Below, one piece after another: positions 42,027-51,028 of a DNA stretch of 64,000 bases (positions are counted from its first letter, which is position 1; every line of letters begins with the position of its first letter). The notes beneath the pieces are model-generated. The model was not told where the DNA came from and did no database searches. It saw only the letters and a list, made by a program, of their open reading frames with translations. The translations under genes and the position numbers were made by a program. The DNA comes from AP-15 sp036500965 (GTDB taxonomy: Bacteria > Pseudomonadota > Alphaproteobacteria > ATCC43930 > CGMCC-115725), in contig DASYBC010000105.1 of NCBI GenBank assembly GCA_036500965.1, forward strand, positions 1-64,000. Direction: 5' to 3'.

Positions 42027-42971
42027 TCAGGGCGAGGCGTGGCCCATGAAGATCTGCGGGATCGGCTGGCCCCACGGGCCGCCGCCGCCGGCGCCGCGCT
42101 CCAGCCGATTGGGCGGGGTGCTGGCGTTCAAGACGTCGGTGTCGGCCCAATGCTCGTGCACCCGGCCCCACGGATCGGCCCAGTAGTCGAACAGCTGGCT
42201 GCCGATCAGGTGGCGGCCGATGCCCCACATATGCTGATAGCCCTTCTTTTCGAGGTGCTCGTGGCCGGTCATCACATCGTCGATGTCGGCGGCCTCGTAG
42301 GACAGGTGGTTGAGCCCGCTCTTGTCGCCGCGGATGCAGAAAAAGGCGTGGTGATCGACATAATCGTCGCCGCGGTCGAGCCGGTTGAACGAGCCGACCA
42401 CGTTGTTCGGGTCGCCGGCATAAAATTCGTCCGAGCAGCGGAAGCCCAGCGTCTCGCGATACCAGCCGAGCGTCTTTTCGAAATTCTTGCTCATCACGAC
42501 GAAATGGCCGAGCCGCTTGATATGCGACGGGCCCGGATCGACGCGGAACAACTCGCCCTTGCGGCGGTACTTGTCGTCGCCGGAATTGACTTTCGGGCGC
42601 TTGACCGGGATCGGATCGAGCATCTGCATACCGTGAACCACCTCGACCTGATAGCCGTCGGGATCGGTCAGCCGAACCCGCTTGCCGCCGCCGGGCTCGT
42701 CGATGTCCTCGATCTTCGAGGCGCCGGGGGCGCGCGACACCCGTTCGAGGTCCTCCATCCCCGCGGCATGGACCGCGATCCCGACATAGCGCGGCTCGCC
42801 CAGTTCGGTCACATGCAGATGGTGCGGCGCGTCGGTGCCGCGCATGTAGAGCGCGTTCTTGGTGCGGTCGGCGCGCACCATGCCGAAATCGGTCAGGAAC
42901 TCTTCTTGCTTGTCGAGATCGGGCGAGCGCAGCCGCCCATAAGCGAGATCAAAGGCCTTGATCACAGGCAT
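42027..42971 (-). CDS. Extradiol ring-cleavage dioxygenase (two-module VOC protein)
   Basis: A 314-residue protein of the catechol 2,3-dioxygenase / 2,3-dihydroxybiphenyl 1,2-dioxygenase type, with two VOC modules. In the C-terminal module, candidate iron ligands are His in HIKRLGHFVV, His in GLNHLSYEA and Glu in GRVHEHWADTD. GGGAGG lies nine bases before the ATG at 42971. It would open a catechol-like ring using O2. The substrate is unknown; the LLM oxidoreductase lies convergent next door. Confidence 0.87.
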   Translation of the reverse strand: MPVIKAFDLAYGRLRSPDLDKQEEFLTDFGMVRADRTKNALYMRGTDAPHHLHVTELGEPRYVGIAVHAAGMEDLERVSRAPGASKIEDIDEPGGGKRVRLTDPDGYQVEVVHGMQMLDPIPVKRPKVNSGDDKYRRKGELFRVDPGPSHIKRLGHFVVMSKNFEKTLGWYRETLGFRCSDEFYAGDPNNVVGSFNRLDRGDDYVDHHAFFCIRGDKSGLNHLSYEAADIDDVMTGHEHLEKKGYQHMWGIGRHLIGSQLFDYWADPWGRVHEHWADTDVLNASTPPNRLERGAGGGGPWGQPIPQIFMGHASP

Positions 42972-43208
42972 GGTGTCATCCTCCCAGGACATAGCGTCGA
43001 AGCATTCTAAATTATTTTGCCAGCTTGAGCGACCCCAAACGAGCCGCGCCTCTGCGGGCCCGGCAGAGAATTCGCGAGAGCCGAGACGGTTCCCGGGCGC
43101 GGTCGGGGTGACGCGTCCAACGTCGCTTCTGCAGGCTCAGATGCGGATGTCGAGTATGATCAGCAGCTTTTCCGTGCTGGGGGCATATTGGCCGACCCAC
43201 GCCAGCCG

Positions 43209-43262
43209 CTCGCGATTTGGCCGCGATGAAATTCACTCGCGATTTGGCCGCGATGAAATTCA
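43209..43262. repeat. Perfect 27-base tandem duplication
   Basis: The 27 bases at 43209-43235, starting CTCGCGATTTGGCCGCGATG, are repeated identically at 43236-43262. The duplication ends eight bases before the start of a broken MFS gene and lies within a 298-base divergent intergenic region where nothing else is recognised. Being perfect, it is probably recent. Confidence 0.9.
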
Positions 43263-43269
43263 AATGTGA

Positions 43270-43967
43270 ATGACGCGGTTTCGCATCTCCTTGTCGGCCG
43301 GCGGGATGATCGCCGCGGTCTTTGTCGGCCAGGCACTCGGCATGGCTGGGATCGTCTCCTTCCCGGCGCTGCTGCCGCAATTCCAGCATCTGTGGTCGCT
43401 GTCCAGCGGCCAGGCCGGGTTCATCAGCGGTATTTACTTTGCCGGATGCATCGTCTCCGTTCCTGCTTTGAGCGCCCTGACCGACCGGCTCGACCCTCGC
43501 CGCATCTACGTTGCGTCGCTGCTGTTTGGCGCCGCGACCGCCCTCGGCTTCGCCCTTTTCGCAAGCGGCGCTGCAAGCGCGTCCCGTGGCGGTTTTTGCA
43601 AGGGGCGGCGTTCGGCGGAGCCCACATGCCGGGAATGCGAGCGCTCTCGGACGCGGTCCCGGCAGATAAGGAGACGCGGTCCGTCGCGGTCTACACCGCA
43701 ACCTTCACGGTCGGGGTGAGCCTCTCCTACGCGCTTTCGGGACTTCTCGCCGACACTCTCGGCTGGCGCTTCGGCCTCGCCCTGCTCGGCGCGGGCCCGC
43801 TTGCCGGAGCGCTGATCGGCTGGGTGGTGCTGCCCCCGCTGCCGCGCGCAGCCGGGCAAGGTTTTCACTGGCTCGCCGCGCTCGGCCCGATCCTGCTCAA
43901 TCGTCGCGCGCTTGTCTTCATCTGCGCCTACCGGCTGCACAATGGCGAGCCGGGCTTGCCCCGGTGA
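43270..43967 (+). pseudogene. Frameshifted, truncated MFS transporter
   Basis: The frame starting at 43270 encodes an MFS N-terminus (VGQALGMAGIVSFPALLPQF, ALSALTDRLDPRRIY) as far as about 43580. Homologous sequence then continues in another frame (GAAFGGAHMPGMRALSDAV and four more helices) until a TGA at 43967. That is about half the usual 400 residues: six or seven helices instead of twelve. One indel and a premature end make it a decayed gene unless the read is in error. Confidence 0.82.
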
Positions 43968-44241
43968 TGCATGCCATCGGCGGCGCCGATTTGGCTGCCG
44001 CCGAGTGCACGGATGGATAGAACAGAACGGGCTATGACAGGTTCAGGTAGTATCGCCACGCCGCCGCGACCGGTCCGGATTATTGGAAAATCTTGGACCG
44101 GACAGCCGTGCGGCGGAGCTGGCCGCTGAGCATCCTCCCGCGGAAGATTGAGCCCGCGCCAAAAAATTCAGCCAAAACGTTTGAACCTTCTGCAGAATCA
44201 CCGCGTTGATCGGGGGTGGTTTCAGCAGGCCCAGAACGAGG
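43968..44241. other. Leader region of the 15-gene glycan-type cluster
   Basis: No gene is seen. It must contain the promoter for the tightly packed genes from 44242, since the next break in the series is far downstream. I could not place -35/-10 boxes, a riboswitch or an operator with confidence; the region is moderately AT-rich around 44155-44200. Confidence 0.35.
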
Positions 44242-45369
44242 ATGGCAACAAAGGTCCTGATTACCGGTGGCGCCGGATTTATCGCTTCGCATTGCGCGAC
44301 GGTGCTGCTCGGCCACGGCTATGAAGTGCGGGCTCTCGACAATCTCGACGCGCAGATCCACGGAGCCGAGCAGCGCCCTCCGGCCTATCTCGACCGCCGC
44401 GTCGATCTGCTGGTCGGCGATATCCGCTCGCCACGGATGGTACGGCGCGCTCTTGCCGATGCCGATGCGGTCATTCATCTCGCGGCACGGGTCGGGGTTG
44501 GACAGAGCATGTACGAGCTCGCCGACTACACCGACGTCAATTCGCGCGGCACCGCGGTTCTGCTCGAAGCGATGGCCGAGCGCGCCCGGCGGCGCCCGTT
44601 CAGCCGCCTTGTCGTCGCCTCGAGCATGAGCGTTTACGGCGAAGGCCTCTACCAGGCGCCGGACGGAGCCACGGTCCCGGTCGTCGCGCGCCAGTCGCAG
44701 CATCTCAGATCCGGCCGGTGGGAGCCGATGGACGACGCCGGCCGGGCGCTCGAGCCGTTGCCGACCCCCGAAACCAAGCCGCTGTCGATGGGCTCGGTCT
44801 ATGCGCTGTCGAAATACGATCAGGAGCGACTTTGCCTCCTGGTTGGCGGCGCCTATGACATCCCGACCGTGGCGCTGCGCTTTTTCAACGTTTACGGCCC
44901 GCATCAGGCGCTTTCCAACCCCTATACCGGCGTGCTGGCGATTTTCGCGGCGCGGCTGCTCAACGACCGTCCGCCGCTGGTGTTCGAGGATGGCGAGCAG
45001 CGCCGCGATTTTGTCTATGTCGGCGACGTGGCCGAGGCGTGCCGACTGGCGCTCATCTGTGACGCGGCGGTCGGACACGTGTTGAACATCGGCAGCGGCC
45101 AGGCGGTGACGATCAACCAGATCGCACGCCTGCTCGCCGCTGCCCTCGGCACGGCGATCGAGCCGGAGGTCACCGGCGACTGCCGCATGGGGGACATCCG
45201 CCACTGCTTTCCCGACATCTCCAGGGCCCGCTCGGTTCTCGGCTATCGGCCGCAGACCATGCTCGACGACGGCATCGGCAGGCTGGTGGAGTGGCTCGAC
45301 GGACGGGTCGCGGTCGATCGCGTCGGCGAAGCGTTCGCCGCCTTGGCCGCGCGCGGGCTGACGGTATGA
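44242..45369 (+). CDS. NAD-dependent sugar-nucleotide epimerase/dehydratase (first of two)
   Basis: A 375-residue extended short-chain dehydrogenase. The NAD-binding motif ITGGAGFIAS at residues 7-16 has Ala where the third Gly (GxxGxxG) is usual. The catalytic SSMSVYG and Y187-x3-K191 (YALSK) are intact, as are FFNVYGPHQ and RRDFVYVGDV. It resembles UDP-glucose 4-epimerase-like enzymes acting on NDP-hexoses. It opens the cluster and overlaps the next gene by ATGA. Confidence 0.9.
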   Translation: MATKVLITGGAGFIASHCATVLLGHGYEVRALDNLDAQIHGAEQRPPAYLDRRVDLLVGDIRSPRMVRRALADADAVIHLAARVGVGQSMYELADYTDVNSRGTAVLLEAMAERARRRPFSRLVVASSMSVYGEGLYQAPDGATVPVVARQSQHLRSGRWEPMDDAGRALEPLPTPETKPLSMGSVYALSKYDQERLCLLVGGAYDIPTVALRFFNVYGPHQALSNPYTGVLAIFAARLLNDRPPLVFEDGEQRRDFVYVGDVAEACRLALICDAAVGHVLNIGSGQAVTINQIARLLAAALGTAIEPEVTGDCRMGDIRHCFPDISRARSVLGYRPQTMLDDGIGRLVEWLDGRVAVDRVGEAFAALAARGLTV

Positions 45370-46436
45370 TCGCGGCGGGCGCGCAGCCTAGCGAAACGGG
45401 AGTGCTGATCACCGGCGGCGCCGGGTTTGTCGGCACCAACCTCGCCGACCGCCTGCTGTCGCAGGGCCGGCATGTGCGTGTATACGATAGCTTGGCGCGC
45501 CCCGGCACCGAGCGCAATCTCGGCTGGCTGCGCGCCCGCCACCGCGACCGGCTGCAGTTCGTCGAAGCCGATATCCGCGAGCCCGAGGCGCTGCGCCGAG
45601 CGCTGGCCGATGTCGGAATGGTGTTCCATTTTGCGGCGCAAGTCGCCGTGACGACGAGCCTTGTCGACCCGCGGGCGGATTTCGCGGTCAACGCGATCGG
45701 CACCCTCAACCTGTTGGAGGCGCTGCGCGAAATTGGCGGTTCGGTCGGGCTCGTGTTCACCTCGACCAACAAGGTTTACGGCACGCTCGACGATCTTCCG
45801 CTCGCTGCCGGCGCCACCCGGTATTCGCCGGAGGGCGACCTTGCGCGGACCGGCATCGACGAGCGCCGCGCGCTATCGTTCCACAGCCCTTACGGCTGCT
45901 CGAAAGGGGCCGCCGACCAATATGTGCTCGAATACGCCCGCAGCTACGGCCTCCGCTGCGCCGTCTTTCGCATGAGCTGCATCTACGGGCCGCACCAGCA
46001 CGGCACCGAGGACCAGGGCTGGGTCGCGCATTTCCTGATCCGCGCCGCCGCGGGCCGGCCGATCTCCATTTACGGCGACGGCCGCCAGGTGCGCGATCTC
46101 CTCTACATCGACGATCTCGTCGCCGCGCTGACCTGCGCCGAAGAACGCCTGCCATCGCTGGCCGGCGAGGCGTTCAACATCGGCGGCGGCCCCGCCAACA
46201 CGTCGAGCCTCAACGAGCTGATCGGCTACATCGCCGAATTGCGGGGTTCGCGGCCGCGGGTCCGCCGTGCCGATTGGCGGGCTGGCGACCAGCGCTGGTA
46301 CGTGTCGGACTTCCGAAAATTCTCGCGGGCCACTGGATGGCGGCCGAGGACCGGGCTCCGCGACGGGGTGCGCTCTCTACATGACTGGCTGGCCGCCGAT
46401 GCCGGCCCGGTCAAACAGCGGGACGCGGCGGAATGA
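45366..46436 (+). CDS. NAD-dependent sugar-nucleotide epimerase (second of two)
   Basis: A 356-residue extended SDR. VLITGGAGFVGTNL is the intact NAD site; STNKVYG and YGCSK provide the catalytic Thr/Tyr/Lys set. YGCSKGAADQY and MSCIYGPHQHGTEDQGWVAHF recall CDP-paratose/tyvelose 2-epimerases (RfbE) more than GalE. The segment RPRVRRADWRAGDQRWYVSD is also typical of that group. It shares 4-base overlaps with both neighbours. Confidence 0.9.
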   Translation: MIAAGAQPSETGVLITGGAGFVGTNLADRLLSQGRHVRVYDSLARPGTERNLGWLRARHRDRLQFVEADIREPEALRRALADVGMVFHFAAQVAVTTSLVDPRADFAVNAIGTLNLLEALREIGGSVGLVFTSTNKVYGTLDDLPLAAGATRYSPEGDLARTGIDERRALSFHSPYGCSKGAADQYVLEYARSYGLRCAVFRMSCIYGPHQHGTEDQGWVAHFLIRAAAGRPISIYGDGRQVRDLLYIDDLVAALTCAEERLPSLAGEAFNIGGGPANTSSLNELIGYIAELRGSRPRVRRADWRAGDQRWYVSDFRKFSRATGWRPRTGLRDGVRSLHDWLAADAGPVKQRDAAE

Positions 46437-47725
46437 GGGTGGCGCTCGTCAACCCGAACTGGGAGTTTGCCGGCAGCATCTATTTCGGCTGTCGCGAGCC
46501 GCATCTGCCGCTCGAATACGGGTACGCTGCGGCGCTGTTGGCGCGCGCCGGCCACGATGCCGCGATCATCGACGCGCAGGCGGAGGCGCTCGATGCCGAG
46601 GCGCTGCGGGCGCGGGTCGCGGGCTTTGCACCGGACATGATCGTCGTGACCACCGCGCCGAGCTACCTGTTCTGGCGCTGCGCCCCGCCCGAGTTGCGTG
46701 TGCCGCAAGCGGCCCTTGCGGCGTTGTCCGGCATCGCGGCGATCAAGGTCGCAGTCGGCCCGCACGGCTCGACCACCCCGCGCGCGGCCCTGCGCAAGCT
46801 CGCCGTCGACGCCGTCGTGCAAGGCGAATGCGAGGAGGTGCTGATTCGGCTCGCCGATGCGCCGCGCGGGGAGTGGGGCGGCATCGCCGGGCTGTGCCGC
46901 CAGGTTGGCGGCGAGGTCGTCGTCCAAGGTGGGCCGCAGGCCACGGACATCGCCCGGCTGCCGGCGCTGCGCTGGCCGGCCGAGACGTTGCGCCGCCACG
47001 GCCATCACCATCACCGCTTCGAGGCCGCGCCGCCGGTGCCGGGTGCCGAGATGGAGGCGTCGCGCGGCTGCCCCTATCATTGCACCTTTTGCGCCAAGGA
47101 GAATTTCCGCGACCGCTATCGCCGGCGGCCATTGGCGACGGTCCTCGCCGAGCTCGACGGCCTGATCGCGGCCGGGGTGGGGTATGTTTATTTCATCGAC
47201 GAGATTTTTCTGCCGTGGCGCGAGCTCCTGGAAGGCGTCGCGCAGCGCCAGATCCAATTCGGCGTCCAGACCCGGATCGATCTGTGGCGCGAGGACATGC
47301 TCGACCTGCTCGGCGCCGCCGGCTGCGTGTCGATCGAGGCCGGGGTCGAAAGCCTGACCCCGGAGGGCCGCGACTGGCTCGATAAGGACTGCCGCATCTC
47401 GACCGACGAGCTGACCAGGCGCCTGGTTCACGCCAAGCGTTCGGTGCCGTTCGTGCAGGCCAATCTGATCGCCAGCGACGGCGACGATCCGGCCGCGGTC
47501 GAGCGCTGGCGCGCGGCGCTGCGCGACGAAGGCGTGTGGGCGAACCAGCCCGTGCCGCTGTTCCCCTATCCCGGCTCGCCCGATTACCGGCGGCTGTGGG
47601 GGCTGCCCGACGATCTGGCCTGGGAGCGCGCGGTCGACCATTACCTCGACCGCCACGCCGCGTTCAGCGACATCCAGGAGGCGCTGCCGCGGCGGCTGCA
47701 AGAATTGGAAGCTCCGTTGCGGTGA
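46433..47725 (+). CDS. B12-binding-domain radical SAM protein
   Basis: A 430-residue protein. The N-terminal 150 residues form a Rossmann-like B12-binding domain, without a clear DxHxxG ligand motif. The radical SAM domain carries the cluster motif C213-x3-C217-x2-C220 in GCPYHCTFCAKENF. The best family match I recall is TIGR04295, named for the 'rhizo-twelve' system. Such enzymes often methylate or rearrange unactivated carbons. The gene is coupled to the epimerase upstream (ATGA) and a glycosyltransferase downstream (GTGA). The product is not known. Confidence 0.9.
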   Translation: MRVALVNPNWEFAGSIYFGCREPHLPLEYGYAAALLARAGHDAAIIDAQAEALDAEALRARVAGFAPDMIVVTTAPSYLFWRCAPPELRVPQAALAALSGIAAIKVAVGPHGSTTPRAALRKLAVDAVVQGECEEVLIRLADAPRGEWGGIAGLCRQVGGEVVVQGGPQATDIARLPALRWPAETLRRHGHHHHRFEAAPPVPGAEMEASRGCPYHCTFCAKENFRDRYRRRPLATVLAELDGLIAAGVGYVYFIDEIFLPWRELLEGVAQRQIQFGVQTRIDLWREDMLDLLGAAGCVSIEAGVESLTPEGRDWLDKDCRISTDELTRRLVHAKRSVPFVQANLIASDGDDPAAVERWRAALRDEGVWANQPVPLFPYPGSPDYRRLWGLPDDLAWERAVDHYLDRHAAFSDIQEALPRRLQELEAPLR

Positions 47726-48822
47726 TCGGGCCGCCGATGACCGTGCTGATGACCGCCGACGCGGTCGGCGGCGTGTGGTCCTACGCGCTGGGGCTGTGCG
47801 CGGCATTGCCGGAGATCCGCTTTGTCCTTGCGGTGCTGGGGCCGCAACCGGCACGGGCGCAGCGCGCCGCTGCGACACGGCTTGGCAACGTCACTTTGGT
47901 CAAGAGCGACTTCCGTCTTGAATGGATGGGCGGCGGCCAGGCGGATGTCGCCGGAAGCTGCCGGGGGCTAGAGGCGCTTGCGGCGCAGCACGACGTCGAT
48001 CTGGTCCATGTCAACGGCTTCGCCCAGGCGCGGCTCGCCGGCGGCCGCCCTATCCTGGTCGTGGCCCATTCCGATGTGGCGTCCTGGTGGAGGGCGGTGC
48101 ATCGGCGCACGGCGCCGGTCGAATGGGACGAGTACCGCCGGCAGGTTGCCGGCGGGCTGTGCGCTGCCGCGGGCGTGGTGGCGCCGACCGAGGCGGTGCT
48201 GGGCGATCTGCGCCGGGAGTACGCGCTGCCGCTGAAAGGTGCCGCAGTCATTCCCAACGGCATCGATATCGAGGCGTTCGTTCCGCGCCCGAAACGACCG
48301 GTCGTCATGGCCGCCGGGCGGGTCTGGGACGAGGCCAAGAACCTCCGCCTGCTCGACGAGATTGCTCCCGCCTTGGCCTGGCCGGTCGAGATCGCCGGCG
48401 AAACCGCCCATCCGGAGCACGGCGAGGCGCGGCTGCGTCATGCCCAGGCGCTCGGCGTGCTCGATGCGGTGGAAATGCGCCGACGGCTCGGCGAGGCCGC
48501 GATTTTCGCAGCACCGGCGCGCTACGAGCCGTTCGGCCTCGGCATTCTCGAAGCCGCCGCCGCCGGGTGTGCGCTGGCGCTCGGCGACATCGCCTCGCTG
48601 CGCGAAACCTGGGACGGCGCCGCAATCTTCCTGCCGCCCGAGGATGCCGGGCAGTGGCAGGCGGCGCTCACCCGGCTGATCGGCGATCGCGACATGCGCG
48701 AGCGGCTGGCCGCGGCGGCCCGCGCCCGCGCCGGACGGTTCACCATCGCCCGCACCGCCGCGCGCTACCGCGCAGCTTATCGCGAGCTGGCCGGCGGCGC
48801 ACACGCGCAGCGGGTCGCCTGA
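47722..48822 (+). CDS. GT4-family glycosyltransferase
   Basis: A 366-residue GT-B-fold glycosyltransferase. The acceptor-side N-domain starts MTADAVGGVWSYALGL. The donor-binding C-domain has VIPNGIDIEAF and VVMAAGRVWDEAKNL, and the signature ARYEPFGLGILEAAAAGCAL is the E-x7-E site. The start is the GTG at 47722 (GTGA overlap with the radical SAM gene) or the ATG at 47737. It overlaps the next gene by one base. Confidence 0.9.
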   Translation: MIGPPMTVLMTADAVGGVWSYALGLCAALPEIRFVLAVLGPQPARAQRAAATRLGNVTLVKSDFRLEWMGGGQADVAGSCRGLEALAAQHDVDLVHVNGFAQARLAGGRPILVVAHSDVASWWRAVHRRTAPVEWDEYRRQVAGGLCAAAGVVAPTEAVLGDLRREYALPLKGAAVIPNGIDIEAFVPRPKRPVVMAAGRVWDEAKNLRLLDEIAPALAWPVEIAGETAHPEHGEARLRHAQALGVLDAVEMRRRLGEAAIFAAPARYEPFGLGILEAAAAGCALALGDIASLRETWDGAAIFLPPEDAGQWQAALTRLIGDRDMRERLAAAARARAGRFTIARTAARYRAAYRELAGGAHAQRVA

Positions 48823-49949
48823 TGGCGAAGATCGTTTTGTTCTGCCACTCGCTGCGCTCCGACTGGAATCACGGCAATGCCCATTTCCTGCGCGGCATCG
48901 CGGCCGAATTGCGGTGGCGCAGGTTTGATTTCGAGGCATTCGAGGCCGAAAACGGCTGGAGCGGGCGCAATCTCGCCGCCGATTCCGGGCCGGCGGCGCT
49001 CGACGCGTGGCGTGCCGTCTATCCGCATGTGAAGGCGGCAACCTACGATCCGACAACGTTCGATCTCGACCGGGCGCTCGACGGCGCCGATCTTGTGATG
49101 GTCCACGAATGGAGCGATCCGGCGCTGATCGCCCGCCTCGCGGCACGGCGTCGCGAGGGAGCCGACCACCTGCTGCTGTTTCACGACACCCATCACCGCA
49201 TGGTCAGCGCGCCCGAAGAGATGGCGCGGCTCGATCTCGACGGGTTCGACGCGGTGCTCGCCTTTGGCGAGGCGCTCGCCGAGGCCTATCGGCGCCGCGG
49301 CTGGGGACGGCAGGTGTTCACCTGGCACGAGGCAGCCGACCTGCGGGTGTTCCACCCATGCCCGGAGATCAGCCGCGAGCGTGACCTGGTGTGGATCGGC
49401 AATTGGGGCGACGGCGAGCGCGCTGCCGAGCTCCGCGAATTCCTGGTCGAGCCGATCGCGGCACTCGGCCTTCGGGCGCGCGTGCATGGCGTGCGCTACC
49501 CGGCCGAGGCGCGCGCCGCGCTGGCCGCGGCCGGCATCGACTATGCCGGCTATCTCGCCAATTTCCAGGTGCCCCAGGCTTTCGCCGCCGCGCGCATGAC
49601 GGTCCATGTGCCGCGCCGGCCTTATGCGCGGATGCTGCCCGGCATTCCGACGATCCGGATGTTCGAGGCGCTGGCCTGCGGCATCCCGCTCGTCTCGGCG
49701 CCCTGGGATGATTGCGAGAACCTGTTCATCCCCGGCGAGGATTATCTGGTCGCGCGGGACGGCGGCGAGATGCGGCGGCAGCTGGCAGCACTGCGCGCCG
49801 ATGCGGCGCTGCGTGCCGCTCTGGCAGCGCGTGGGCGGGCGACGGTCATGGCGCGCCACAGCTGCGCCCATCGCGTCGACGAGCTGCTCGGCATCTGTCG
49901 CGCGCTGGGCCGCGAGCTGGTCGAACCCGCAATGCCGGCCGCGTCGTGA
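48822..49949 (+). CDS. CgeB-like glycosyltransferase 1 of 4
   Basis: A 375-residue GT-B-type protein. The N-terminus IVLFCHSLRSDWNHGNAHF and the C-terminal IRMFEALACGIPLVSAPWDD...LFIPGEDYLV match the CgeB/DUF3880-glycosyltransferase group. It is the most divergent of the four tandem copies. CgeB of Bacillus is involved in spore surface modification; the sugar and acceptor here are unknown. Cytosolic, with no signal peptide or membrane segment. Confidence 0.85.
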   Translation: MAKIVLFCHSLRSDWNHGNAHFLRGIAAELRWRRFDFEAFEAENGWSGRNLAADSGPAALDAWRAVYPHVKAATYDPTTFDLDRALDGADLVMVHEWSDPALIARLAARRREGADHLLLFHDTHHRMVSAPEEMARLDLDGFDAVLAFGEALAEAYRRRGWGRQVFTWHEAADLRVFHPCPEISRERDLVWIGNWGDGERAAELREFLVEPIAALGLRARVHGVRYPAEARAALAAAGIDYAGYLANFQVPQAFAAARMTVHVPRRPYARMLPGIPTIRMFEALACGIPLVSAPWDDCENLFIPGEDYLVARDGGEMRRQLAALRADAALRAALAARGRATVMARHSCAHRVDELLGICRALGRELVEPAMPAAS

Positions 49950-51028
49950 CGCCGCTGTCGATCGCTTTTTTCGGGTCGAGCCTGGTTTCGGCCTATTGGA
50001 ACGGGGCGGCGACCTATTACCGCGGCATCCTGCGGGCGCTCGCGGCCAACGGGCACCGCATCACCTTCTACGAGCCCGACGCCTACGACCGTCAGAAGCA
50101 TCGCGACATCCCCGACCCCGACTGGGCGCGGGTGGTGGTTTATCCGGTGGACGGAGAGGCCGGCGTCGAGCGCGCCCTCGACGCGGCGCGAACCGCCGAT
50201 CTGATCGTCAAGGCCAGCGGCGTCGGGGTGTTCGACGATTTGCTCGAGGCGCGCGTGCCGGCGGCCCGGCGGCCCGGGGCGGTGGCCGCGTTCTGGGACG
50301 TCGATGCGCCGGCCACCCTCGACCGTATCGCCGCCGACCAGGCCGACCCGTTCCGCCCGCTGATCCCCGACTATGACATCATCCTGACCTATGGTGGCGG
50401 CCCCCCGGTGGTTTCGGCCTACGAGCGGTTCGGCGCGCGGCGCTGCGTGCCGATCTACAACGGCCTCGATCCGCAGACCCACCATCCGGTCGCACCCGAG
50501 CCGCGCTTTGCCTGCGATCTCGGCCTCGTCGCCAACCGCCTGCCCGACCGCGAGCGGCGGATCGACGAATTCTTTGTCGAGGTCGCGGCCGATCTGCCCG
50601 ACGCGCACTTTCTGCTCGGCGGCAATGGCTGGGCCGACAAGGTGCTGCCGACCAATGTCTCCTGTCTCGGCCACCTCTACACGCGCGACCACAACGCGTT
50701 CAACGCCTCGGCCCTGGCGGTGCTGAACGTCAGCCGCGACAGCATGGCGGCCTATGGCTTTAGCCCGGCGACGCGGGTGTTCGAGGCGGCCGGGGCGGCA
50801 GCCTGCGTCATTACCGACGCCTGGGAGGGCATCGCCCAGTTCTTTGAGCCGGGTCGGGAAATCCTGGTTGCCGCGAATGGCCCGGCAGTGGCCGAGCAGC
50901 TGGCGCGCCTGAGCCGCGACGAGGCGAGCCGCATCGGCGCCGCTGCGAGGGCCCGCACGCTCGCCGACCACACCTATGCGCAGAGGGTGGCGCTGCTGCA
51001 GCGGGTGCTCGATGGGTCCGAACCGTGA
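49946..51028 (+). CDS. CgeB-like glycosyltransferase 2 of 4
   Basis: A 360-residue paralogue of its neighbours. It has an N-terminal IAFFGSSLVSAYWNGAATYY pattern, a central AAFWDVDAPATLDRI and YDIILTYGGGPPV, and a C-terminal RVFEAAGAAACVITDAWEG...FFEPGREILV. GTG start with GTGA overlap. The shared AYWNG/SSWGNGH region near the N-terminus and the FEAA segment probably shape the donor site. Confidence 0.87.
   Translation: MTPLSIAFFGSSLVSAYWNGAATYYRGILRALAANGHRITFYEPDAYDRQKHRDIPDPDWARVVVYPVDGEAGVERALDAARTADLIVKASGVGVFDDLLEARVPAARRPGAVAAFWDVDAPATLDRIAADQADPFRPLIPDYDIILTYGGGPPVVSAYERFGARRCVPIYNGLDPQTHHPVAPEPRFACDLGLVANRLPDRERRIDEFFVEVAADLPDAHFLLGGNGWADKVLPTNVSCLGHLYTRDHNAFNASALAVLNVSRDSMAAYGFSPATRVFEAAGAAACVITDAWEGIAQFFEPGREILVAANGPAVAEQLARLSRDEASRIGAAARARTLADHTYAQRVALLQRVLDGSEP

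Noticed and set aside
46100..46432. Cobalamin riboswitch for the B12-type radical SAM gene
   Set aside because: The gene starts inside the end of the upstream epimerase gene, leaving no leader, and no B12-box-like sequence was seen.
47922..49949. Long frame apparently fusing a low-complexity domain to CgeB-like protein 1
   Set aside because: The 5' part is a shadow of the GT4 gene; the true start is the ATG at 48822, coupled by a TGATG overlap.
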